This document shows, piece after piece, positions 1 through 4,946 of a stretch of DNA of 5,047 nt. The stretch is taken from contig JASHUK010000103.1 of assembly GCA_030040055.1 (NCBI GenBank), forward strand, positions 1 through 5,047. The letters are read 5' to 3'. Origin of the DNA: Nitrososphaerales archaeon. Lineage in GTDB: Archaea; Thermoproteota; Nitrososphaeria; Nitrososphaerales; Gagatemarchaeaceae. The stretch's first letter is position 1. Each line of letters starts with the position of its first letter. Below the pieces are notes generated by a model. The model was not told the DNA's origin. It was given only the letters and a program-made list of their open reading frames with translations, and made no database searches. Both the position numbers and the translations under genes were made by a program.

Positions 1-443
1 CCGACGAAGACCTCGTGTCCCGCCGCCTCCAGCATCTTCTTGACGGCGTCCAGTTCGCCTAGATGTTGGCTGAACGTGGCCAGTCCCAACCGCTTGTACG
101 ACTTGACAACCGGGAGGGAGGACCTCACCACCTCATCAAAGGGGGCGTCGTCTACGGCATCAATCAGGAAAGTGAAGTCGCCTGCGTTCTTCACCGCGGC
201 GTTGTGGCCTATGTGGAGCGCAATGTCAGCCTGGAGCTTCTCCACCTCGTCGTCCACGGTGTCACATATCCCAAAACAGGTGTCCCCCGCCAATATGCAA
301 GTCACTCCATACTTGGCGCTCACTCTCTCCATCAGATTCTTCGTCTGTCTGAGCAGGCCCCCCGGCGCGTTGACGACAACTGTCTTAGGCCTTTGCGTTT
401 CTATGACCTCGAAGACGCGTGCTTCGTCTATTCTGATCGTCAT
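1..443 (-). CDS. dph2: Dph2, diphthamide biosynthesis enzyme (2-(3-amino-3-carboxypropyl)histidine synthase), N-terminal part
   Basis: Seen: translating the minus strand from the ATG at 443 gives an open frame of about 147 codons that runs off the left edge. It contains a PGGLL stretch (residues 27-31), the motif GDTCFGICD (53-61) followed by DD (64-65), and ADIALHIGHNA (72-82). These match the Dph2 family pattern of GD..YGACD, then D, then a VH.GH block. Known: archaeal Dph2 is a radical-SAM-like [4Fe-4S] enzyme that transfers the 3-amino-3-carboxypropyl group of SAM to a histidine of elongation factor 2, the first step of diphthamide synthesis. Cys60 should be the first of its three cluster cysteines; the other two lie outside the window. 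Family proteins are roughly 320-350 residues, so more than half is missing. The ATG overlaps the rpl10e stop as ATGA, implying translational coupling. The family pattern has Ala where this protein has Ile59, a minor difference. Confidence 0.9.
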   Translation of the reverse strand, partial: MTIRIDEARVFEVIETQRPKTVVVNAPGGLLRQTKNLMERVSAKYGVTCILAGDTCFGICDTVDDEVEKLQADIALHIGHNAAVKNAGDFTFLIDAVDDAPFDEVVRSSLPVVKSYKRLGLATFSQHLGELDAVKKMLEAAGHEVFV

Positions 444-970
444 GCCGTCACGGGCTTCTCCAGTCGTACCGTCTGGACATGCGTCTTCATCGGAAGCTTC
501 GCGGAGCCCGCATGCATTGCTTCTTTGGCCTTCTCTAGGTTCTCGGACTTGACTCTCAGCTCAAGGACCGTGTCGCCAATTCCGACCCTGGCGGCCAGTC
601 CTATGGGCTTCCCGAACGCCTTGCGCATGCCTTCCTGAAGCCTGTCCGCTCCCGCGGTCGCTATCATCTTGTTTTCCCGCAGGATGATGTGGGGATAGCT
701 TCTGACGACGAGCTGATAATTTTCCTCTCCGACGAGGGCCAACTTCTTGTTCGCAGCCACCCTCGAAGCCTCCAGCGCGTTGTGTCTGACCTGTACCCTC
801 CCATCGGATACCAGAGACAACATGTAGTCGTAGTCGGGTCTCGCCTTCCCAGTGGTGAACCTGGCAACCTTGGGATTTGGAGCGCCAGGGGCGAACTTCT
901 TGCTCGTGTAGGCCATCCCCTTTATCTCTCTGTAGTTCTTTCCATGCATGTTGTGAGACCGGGAATTCAC
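440..970 (-). CDS. rpl10e: Large ribosomal subunit protein L10e (uL16 family)
   Basis: Seen: 176 residues from the GTG start, with family blocks QVRHNALEASRVAANK (60-75), YPHIILRENKM (92-102), AGADRLQEGMRKAFGKP (106-122) and a C-terminal KLP (158-160). Known: L10e/uL16 sits in the large subunit near the A-site tRNA and peptidyl-transferase region and joins late in assembly. Length fits archaeal L10e (about 160-180 residues). The start is uncertain. GTG at 970 has a good Shine-Dalgarno-like AGGGGTGA ten bases upstream. The ATG at 949 (protein MHGKNYRE...) gives 169 residues and, from memory, resembles thaumarchaeal L10e starts, but has no clear ribosome site. The gene is divergent from the TrmG10-like gene and its TGA overlaps the dph2 ATG, so the two probably form one transcript. 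No unusual substitution is obvious. Confidence 0.97.
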   Translation of the reverse strand: MNSRSHNMHGKNYREIKGMAYTSKKFAPGAPNPKVARFTTGKARPDYDYMLSLVSDGRVQVRHNALEASRVAANKKLALVGEENYQLVVRSYPHIILRENKMIATAGADRLQEGMRKAFGKPIGLAARVGIGDTVLELRVKSENLEKAKEAMHAGSAKLPMKTHVQTVRLEKPVTA

Positions 971-980
971 GCGCCGACCG

Positions 981-988
981 TCACCCCT
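981..988 (-). promoter_or_regulatory. Ribosome binding site supporting the GTG start of rpl10e
   Basis: On the minus strand this reads AGGGGTGA. It shares GGTGA with the archaeal Shine-Dalgarno consensus (complement of the 16S 3' end). It lies 10 bases before the GTG at 970. It favours GTG over the internal ATG at 949, which has no comparable site, but does not settle the choice. Confidence 0.5.
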
Positions 989-1010
989 AATTAATCTTCA
1001 CGCTTAATAC
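988..1010. promoter_or_regulatory. Divergent TATA-like promoter region between rpl10e and the TrmG10-like gene
   Basis: The 61-nt intergenic stretch holds its AT-rich bases here. On the plus strand, CTTAATAC (1003-1010) is centred about 25 bases before the ATG at 1032. That is the usual archaeal TATA-to-transcription-start spacing and predicts a leaderless mRNA, in agreement with the absence of a Shine-Dalgarno before that ATG. For rpl10e on the minus strand, two candidates exist: GTATTAAG (1010-1003) or TTAATTA (995-989). The second would start transcription close to the GTG codon and exclude the Shine-Dalgarno; the first would place the start near 981. The plus-strand assignment is the better supported. 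Confidence 0.5.
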
Positions 1011-1031
1011 TCCAGAAGTCCGAATCATTAC

Positions 1032-2213
1032 ATGCCATTCGTTCTCCCTCGCAGCATGCCAGTGTCGAGGGAGTCAGCGGCCGTGCTGGCGTTCGGCAAA
1101 CTCTCCGCCCTGGAAATATGCTCAAAGGCGGGGATGGCTCTTTCACGCGTCGAGGTGCCCTGCGAAAGGGTCGCCGTCTTGGATATGGACCCAGCGGGCG
1201 CGTCAGCAGTCCAGGACCTGGCAGGGATTCACAAATGGGGCCCCATGCTCGCAACTGTCGACGCCGAGTCAGGAGGGCTCGGCTCTGTCGCAGACCTCCT
1301 CAGGGCGCACGTGGACTCAGTCGGCAACCTCTCCGTAAGCGGCTACGAAATCGACGAGGGGCAATATGAGTCGGTGGTACGGGCGCTTCTTGACGCTCTG
1401 AAGGACGACGGCTTCCTCAAGGTCAGGCTACTTCGTCCCGCAGGGAACGAACTGCTCGCGAACGACGTCTTGTCCAGACAGGCATTCGACTTTCTCGCCT
1501 TTCCCTTCCACGAGGAAATTGGGCTCGCTCTGACCGCGTGGGTTCCCGGCTCGTCGGAGATGATAGAGAGGGGGACACAAAGGCCTGCTTCCGGTCCGCC
1601 AATATCCATGTCGCCACGGCTGGCTAGGCTCCTCGTCAACTTGGCGGGGGTCAGACCGGGCAAGACGCTCCTTGACCCTTTTTGCGGCAGCGGGACCATC
1701 TTGGCGGAGGGTCTTCTCTGTTCGTACAGGTGCGTCGGGGTGGACTCGAGCCCTGCGAGGGTCGCAGACACAAAGAGAAACCTCTCATGGACGCTGGGCG
1801 GGCTGGGGAACAGTCGTTTTCAGGTGATGCAGGGCGACGCGAGGAGGCTCACTCGCCTGCTTGACAGGTCGAAAGTCGATGCAGTGGTTACCGAGCCTTT
1901 CCTCTTGCCTGCTTTCAGGTCCAGGCCCAGAACAAGAGACGCGGAGGAACTCTTCGCAGGCGTCCAGGAGGTCTACTCCGAGGCGCTGGTGTCGATGTCG
2001 GAGGTCTTGGGGCCCGGAGGACGTATTGTCATGGTCGTCCCGGTGGTCACCACGGCAGAAGGGGAAGAGGTTTCCCTGTTGCTCAACGCAAGGCGGCTGG
2101 GGTTGAAGCTGTACCAGCCTGGTCCAGTCGGATTCGAGTATCCCATCAGGCCGTCATTTCAGAGTACGCGATGGGTGAAGAGGGCCGTCTATGTCTTCGA
2201 GTCACGATCCTGA
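1032..2213 (+). CDS. Trm11/TrmG10-family SAM-dependent RNA methyltransferase with a non-canonical catalytic motif
   Basis: Seen: 393 residues. The C-terminal Rossmann methyltransferase has SPRLARLLVNLAG (194-206), the SAM-binding motif DPFCGSGTI (215-223), GVD (236-238) and QGDARRL (267-273). The arrangement ERGTQRP then SPRLARLLVNLAG is typical of COG1041. The N-terminal ~170 residues fit a divergent NFLD/THUMP-like RNA-binding region; HKWGPML (67-73) lies there. Known: archaeal members make N2-methyl/dimethyl-guanosine at tRNA position 10. Odd: where the family has DPPY, this protein reads VVTEPFLLP (285-293), so the catalytic aspartate is replaced or shifted. Substrate and activity are therefore uncertain; it may be a related tRNA guanosine methyltransferase or a divergent paralogue. 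The start is supported by the TATA-like box 25 bases upstream (leaderless); an ATG at 1056 is an alternative. The last 25 bases overlap the convergent trmJ-like gene. Confidence 0.85.
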   Translation: MPFVLPRSMPVSRESAAVLAFGKLSALEICSKAGMALSRVEVPCERVAVLDMDPAGASAVQDLAGIHKWGPMLATVDAESGGLGSVADLLRAHVDSVGNLSVSGYEIDEGQYESVVRALLDALKDDGFLKVRLLRPAGNELLANDVLSRQAFDFLAFPFHEEIGLALTAWVPGSSEMIERGTQRPASGPPISMSPRLARLLVNLAGVRPGKTLLDPFCGSGTILAEGLLCSYRCVGVDSSPARVADTKRNLSWTLGGLGNSRFQVMQGDARRLTRLLDRSKVDAVVTEPFLLPAFRSRPRTRDAEELFAGVQEVYSEALVSMSEVLGPGGRIVMVVPVVTTAEGEEVSLLLNARRLGLKLYQPGPVGFEYPIRPSFQSTRWVKRAVYVFESRS

Positions 2214-2905
2214 AGACCCTCGATTCTGGCTGTGCCCCTGCGAAGGGTCCCTGACACCAGGTTCAACTGTCTGTCGCTCAGGCTCGAAGTGGCGGCCATC
2301 CTCTCCGCGGTCTCCAGCAGGCTCCTCAGCCTGTGTGGCTGAAGCTGAGAGGCGGAAGCCAGGTCATAGAGACTCTTGGCGAAGAGCTTCCGAGCCTCTT
2401 TCCCCTGAGTCTGCCTTTTGGTGACGACACTCCGAGACAGGGCGTAAAGGACGATGGCAACGGCATGCCCGATGTTGAGAGTCCGGTACCGTGTCCCAAC
2501 CTCGATCGTGGTCGTGATGTCGCAGGCGCGGATCTCTTCATTCGTCAGTCCGGTGCTGTCACGCCCGAACACGATGGATGACGAGGACGAAGAGAGCAGG
2601 AGGCTTCTGAGTCGCTCAGGGGCAATCGGCCTCCTAATGACGTTCGACCGTCTGCTCGCTCTTATTGCGGTCGTAGCCACAAGCAACTCGTTTTCCCTTC
2701 TAACCTCTTCGAATGTTAGCACCTGCGCCTTGTCGAGGACATCAGAGGCATGAGACGCATAGACCGCCGCGACGGAAAAGTCAACCCTGGGCCTGACCAG
2801 ACAGAGTTTCTTGACACCGAAGTTCTTGACCAGCCTCGCAACGTGGCCGAGATTCACCGGGTACTGCGGCTCAATCAGGGTTACCGAGGTACCTTCGGGG
2901 ACCAT
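2189..2905 (-). CDS. SpoU/TrmJ-family (SPOUT) tRNA 2'-O-methyltransferase
   Basis: Seen: 238 residues with the three SPOUT knot motifs. Motif 1 is NLGHVARLVKNFG (18-30). Motif 2 is IVFGRDSTGLTNEEI (111-125). Motif 3 is LNIGHAVAIVLYAL (143-156). A helical, basic C-terminal extension follows (about 168-232), as in TrmJ. Known: these dimeric enzymes methylate ribose 2'-OH with SAM through a trefoil-knot fold; archaeal TrmJ acts on tRNA position 32. Target assignment here is by similarity only. Odd: the usual FGRE is FGRD, LNLSHA is LNIGHA, and a run of six serines (105-110) precedes motif 2. The ATG lies 9 bases after the ksgA stop. A weak GTGA site overlapping that stop suggests coupled translation as the last gene of the DUF655-ksgA unit. 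The 3' end overlaps the convergent TrmG10-like gene by 25 nt. Confidence 0.9.
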   Translation of the reverse strand: MVPEGTSVTLIEPQYPVNLGHVARLVKNFGVKKLCLVRPRVDFSVAAVYASHASDVLDKAQVLTFEEVRRENELLVATTAIRASRRSNVIRRPIAPERLRSLLLSSSSSSIVFGRDSTGLTNEEIRACDITTTIEVGTRYRTLNIGHAVAIVLYALSRSVVTKRQTQGKEARKLFAKSLYDLASASQLQPHRLRSLLETAERMAATSSLSDRQLNLVSGTLRRGTARIEGLQDRDSKT

Positions 2906-2914
2906 TGGACGAGG

Positions 2915-3652
2915 TCACGCCGGCGGCGATAAATCCATCGCTATTCGGGACGGGGGGCAGATTTCGAGCACCTCTCCTGGGACGAGCGAGAACACTCTCC
3001 TCCGCCCGTAATCTCGCACGGGCGGTCCGAAGTGCAACTCTTTGAGCGCCGACGCGACCGTCTTTCTTCTCAACGAGAAGAGCCGCTTGACAGCGGAGAT
3101 CTGGGCCGGGGACACCCTCGTTCTCGGCTCGACTCTGACGACGACCGAATCTACCTTCGGCTGTGGGCTGAAAGCGCGCTTCGGCACGTCGAATAGCTCG
3201 ACAACGGTTGACGAAATCTGAGCTATGGCTGAGATGGCTCTGTAGTCTCTGGCACCGGGGAAAGACAGCAGTTTTCTGACGAAGTCCTTCTGGAGGACAA
3301 CAATGCCCCTGAGATAAGGGACGACGCTTATCCACTCGACGAAGTTCGTCGATTCTGAGTAAGGAAGGCTGGAGACGAGGACATCGAACCGAGGCGTTGA
3401 CGAGAACGCATCTCCCAGGTGAACGCGCACGTTATCTCCTGTCACGAGGGCGACGGTCTCCCTGTAGTTCTCCGGGTCCACTTCATAGCATTCCAGGCTC
3501 GAACTGACAGCAGCTAGCCTCCGAGTAAGCGTCCCGCGTCCGGTTCCGATCTCAAAGACCCTCTCTCCCGTTTCGATTGCCGCTTCCTCAACGATTGCCT
3601 CCACAACCGTAGGATCAGTCAGGTAGTGCTGTCCGAGTCTGTGCCTTTTCAT
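2915..3652 (-). CDS. ksgA: KsgA/Dim1 SSU rRNA dimethyladenosine transferase with SLPY in motif IV
   Basis: Seen: 245 residues beginning with the family signature LGQHYLTDP (6-14), then the SAM motif EIGTGRG (34-40), acidic residues of the SAM site at YEVD (56-59) and GDAF (80-83), FSPQPKVDS (161-169), and the C-terminal LFSLRRKTVASAL (191-203). Known: KsgA/Dim1 dimethylates two adjacent adenosines in the 3' terminal hairpin (helix 45) of small-subunit rRNA and acts as a late assembly checkpoint. Length is slightly under the usual 260-280 residues, mostly through a short C-terminal domain. Odd: motif IV, normally NLPY or NIPY, is SLPY (95-98), with codon AGC where Asn would be AAC. The ATG overlaps the DUF655 stop as ATGA and lacks its own Shine-Dalgarno, implying reinitiation. 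In many archaea hemK follows ksgA; here a trmJ-like gene does. Confidence 0.95.
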   Translation of the reverse strand: MKRHRLGQHYLTDPTVVEAIVEEAAIETGERVFEIGTGRGTLTRRLAAVSSSLECYEVDPENYRETVALVTGDNVRVHLGDAFSSTPRFDVLVSSLPYSESTNFVEWISVVPYLRGIVVLQKDFVRKLLSFPGARDYRAISAIAQISSTVVELFDVPKRAFSPQPKVDSVVVRVEPRTRVSPAQISAVKRLFSLRRKTVASALKELHFGPPVRDYGRRRVFSLVPGEVLEICPPSRIAMDLSPPA

Positions 3653-4206
3653 TTCTTGACGAACAGGCTTATCCTCGAGTCTCCTGCCAGCTCCTCTTCT
3701 ATCCTCTTTGCCACCATCTTCGCGGGCTCTCTCAGGCCAACCCGACGCTGGAGGTCGTCGAAGCTCGTAAACGGCTGTTTCTCTCTCGTTTCCACAATCT
3801 CTCTCATGAAGGTCTTGCCTATGCCGGGAATCAGCTCCAAGCCGTGAAGCCTGGGCGTCAGGGGCTGAAGGTCGTTGAAGTACGAGACGTACTTCTGTTC
3901 GTTAGTCCTGACCAGGACCTCTAACACGATAGGGAGCGAAGCTCTCGCCTCGGGGGTGAGCTCCTCATATGGGAGCCTACCTAGGACGCTCATGACCTTC
4001 TCTCGTCCCTCCTTTCCAATCTTCACCTTCTCCCCGGTCTCGAAGCTCTGTTCCTCGGCTGCGAGCAATTCCAGAAGGGTGAGCCTCTCCTCTCCAACGG
4101 CCTGCACCATTGGCCCCTCCCTGCCCTTGATCACGGCTGACTTTCCACGCGGGGAGAAGTCAAGAACGTATGCAAACTCTTCGTATTTCTTATCGGCTGG
4201 CAACAT
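3649..4206 (-). CDS. DUF655 family protein with helix-hairpin-helix, function unknown
   Basis: Seen: 185 residues. The N-terminal ~65 residues look beta-rich and may form an OB-like domain (FAYVLDFSPRGKS, 11-23). An acidic/helical middle follows. A helix-hairpin-helix module at about 119-170 contains LELIPGIGK (123-131) and a second half including FDDLQRRVGL (149-158). The tail is basic (VKK). Known: DUF655 proteins are conserved in archaea, usually between the L21e/RpoF genes and ksgA; no reaction is assigned to my knowledge. Inference: a nucleic-acid-binding, soluble factor in ribosome or RNA maturation, given both the HhH motif and the neighbours. The ATG start is supported by AGAGGAG ten bases upstream and an in-frame TAG six codons before it. 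The stop overlaps the ksgA start as ATGA. A TATA-like box about 115 bases upstream suggests it begins a transcript. Confidence 0.93.
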   Translation of the reverse strand: MLPADKKYEEFAYVLDFSPRGKSAVIKGREGPMVQAVGEERLTLLELLAAEEQSFETGEKVKIGKEGREKVMSVLGRLPYEELTPEARASLPIVLEVLVRTNEQKYVSYFNDLQPLTPRLHGLELIPGIGKTFMREIVETREKQPFTSFDDLQRRVGLREPAKMVAKRIEEELAGDSRISLFVKK

Positions 4207-4216
4207 GGCAGAACGG

Positions 4217-4223
4217 CTCCTCT
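4217..4223 (-). promoter_or_regulatory. Ribosome binding site of the DUF655 gene
   Basis: Minus strand reads AGAGGAG, 10 bases before the ATG at 4206. It is the clearest Shine-Dalgarno in the window and indicates leadered translation, in keeping with a transcription start far upstream near 4297. Its first two bases (AG) are the last two of the TAG stop of a possible small upstream ORF. Confidence 0.65.
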
Positions 4224-4281
4224 AGAAGGCGCCGGATGCGAGCAAGACATGTCCGACTCTGGCAAGGGCTGCCCTCTGCAT
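4222..4281 (-). other. Possible small upstream ORF (19 codons) in the DUF655 leader
   Basis: On the minus strand an ATG at 4281 opens 19 codons (MQRAALARVG...GAF) ending in TAG, which runs straight into the DUF655 Shine-Dalgarno. If transcription starts about 25 bases after the TATA-like box, this ATG is the first in the leader, about 16 bases in. It has no strong ribosome site and the peptide matches nothing I recognise. A 20-codon open frame can occur by chance, so this is only a candidate regulatory leader peptide. Confidence 0.2.
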
Positions 4282-4286
4282 GTCCT
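4244..4286 (-). other. Possible hairpin in the DUF655 leader
   Basis: Minus-strand AGGACATG (4286-4279) can pair with CATGTCTT (4251-4244) over eight positions including one G-U. The 27-nt interior can form a smaller GGCA/TGCC stem (4273-4270 with 4264-4261). Both lie in the non-coding gap between rpo4 and DUF655, upstream of the ribosome site. The first arm contains the ATG of the possible upstream ORF. I see no tRNA, box C/D or known riboswitch pattern. Significance was not computed. Confidence 0.25.
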
Positions 4287-4318
4287 GTTACACTCTTACT
4301 GTCTCAGTGTCCGACTTC

Positions 4319-4327
4319 CTATATAAC
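4319..4327 (-). promoter_or_regulatory. TATA-like promoter for the DUF655-ksgA-trmJ-like unit
   Basis: Minus strand reads GTTATATAG, close to the archaeal TATA-box consensus, preceded by a short A-containing stretch that could serve as BRE. It falls in the only real gap (137 nt, 4207-4343) in an otherwise overlapping or abutting gene string. The predicted transcription start is near 4297, leaving a leader of about 90 nt before the DUF655 ATG. The rest of the gap holds the possible hairpin and small ORF listed separately. Confidence 0.55.
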
Positions 4328-4335
4328 GGTTGGCC

Positions 4336-4358
4336 GAAATCTCCTAGCGGAGGATTTT
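4336..4358. terminator. Imperfect inverted repeat across the rpo4 stop codon
   Basis: AAAT-CTCC and GGAG-(G)-ATTT flank a four-base TAGC loop, giving eight base pairs with one bulged base. It covers the last codons and TAG of rpo4. It could form an RNA 3'-end hairpin closing the pus10-rpl21e-rpo4 transcript just before the next promoter. No long U-tract follows on the minus strand, which is what archaeal termination usually needs, so the call is weak. Confidence 0.2.
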
Positions 4359-4661
4359 CAGAACCTTCTCGAGCGTTTCCGTGGGGAGGAGCTTCCTCCA
4401 CCCTGACGTGAACGTCCTGAGTTCCTCTATCGACTTCGGCATCACATTTACTACTTCGACGGCTTCCTCTTCGCTGAGCCCACACTCGGTCTCCAGCTCC
4501 TTTCGGAGTTTCTTGGCCGACTCCGGGGTAGCCTTCGAGAACTTCGCCGTATAGTCCAATGTTCTCTTCTGAATCTGGTCGGCCTTCTCTACGTCAATCT
4601 TCTGTAGTATTTGGTGAGCTTCAGGGATTGTCAGCAGCTTCTTCGGCTTCTCTTCTGACAA
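4344..4661 (-). CDS. rpo4: DNA-directed RNA polymerase subunit Rpo4 (RpoF, Rpb4-like)
   Basis: Seen: 105 residues with the family layout: LLTIPEAHQIL (9-19), LDYTAKFSK (35-43), and the HRDC-like stretch GLSEEEAVEVVNVMPKSIEELR (61-82). Known: Rpo4 pairs with Rpo7 to form the polymerase stalk, which binds nascent RNA and aids open-complex formation and termination. Length is normal for archaea (about 105-120 residues). The start is TTG directly after the TGA of rpl21e, in the same frame and with no gap. No other ATG, GTG or TTG precedes the conserved LLTIPEA block, so the start is forced. A G-rich run (GGGGG, about 8 bases upstream) is the only ribosome-site candidate. Expression is probably coupled to rpl21e. 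The neighbours L21e and Pus10 upstream and DUF655 downstream are the customary archaeal context. Confidence 0.95.
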   Translation of the reverse strand: MSEEKPKKLLTIPEAHQILQKIDVEKADQIQKRTLDYTAKFSKATPESAKKLRKELETECGLSEEEAVEVVNVMPKSIEELRTFTSGWRKLLPTETLEKVLKILR

Positions 4662-4946
4662 TCACTTGGCCCCCAACTTCACGAGGTGTTCCTTTCTCGC
4701 CACTAGCTTCTTCATCTTGTCACCCACAGGTACCTCGAGTGTCACCGCCCTCCTCCCGACCTCCTTCACAGTCCCCACTAGGCCGTTGAACCTCCTGTGG
4801 GGCATCCCCTTCACCTGTGACGGGTCGATTCTGACTACAACCCTGTCGTCGACGGAATACTCCTCCAGAAGACTGCTGAGACCCTTCTTCCCGTCCGATT
4901 TCAGAAGGGATCTGGTCCTTCTCCTATAGCCGTGAGACTTGGGCAA
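4662..4946 (-). CDS. rpl21e: Large ribosomal subunit protein L21e
   Basis: Seen: 94 residues beginning PKSHGYRRRTR (2-12), with VVVRIDPS (36-43), the hallmark KGMPHRRFNG (46-55), GTVKEVGRRAVTLEV (58-72) and a terminal EHLVKL (86-91). Known: L21e is a small SH3-like barrel protein of the archaeal/eukaryotic large subunit; the length is typical. The start is TTG at 4946. GGAG lies 9 bases upstream, and the upstream in-frame stretch has no ATG or GTG before a TAA 22 codons back, so TTG is well supported. The gene overlaps the 3' end of pus10 by 23 nt in another frame and is followed with no gap by rpo4 in the same frame. Two successive TTG starts are notable, but low-efficiency starts in coupled genes are not rare in archaea. 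Confidence 0.97.
   Translation of the reverse strand: MPKSHGYRRRTRSLLKSDGKKGLSSLLEEYSVDDRVVVRIDPSQVKGMPHRRFNGLVGTVKEVGRRAVTLEVPVGDKMKKLVARKEHLVKLGAK

Noticed and set aside
40..638. Two long plus-strand open frames (170 and 191 codons)
   Set aside because: They lie opposite dph2 and rpl10e, whose minus-strand translations carry clear family motifs. The plus frames are low-complexity and match nothing I recognise.
1343..1771. A 142-codon minus-strand frame opposite the TrmG10-like gene
   Set aside because: It is antisense to the SAM-binding part of a recognisable methyltransferase and has no motif of its own.
2871..3335. A 154-codon minus-strand frame
   Set aside because: It lies within ksgA in another frame. 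Its arginine-rich composition is typical of a high-GC shadow frame.
4207..4343. A tRNA or box C/D RNA in the rpo4-DUF655 gap
   Set aside because: No GTTCGAA-type T-loop, no A-box-like D-arm and no paired C (RTGATGA) and D (CTGA) boxes in the right order are visible on either strand.
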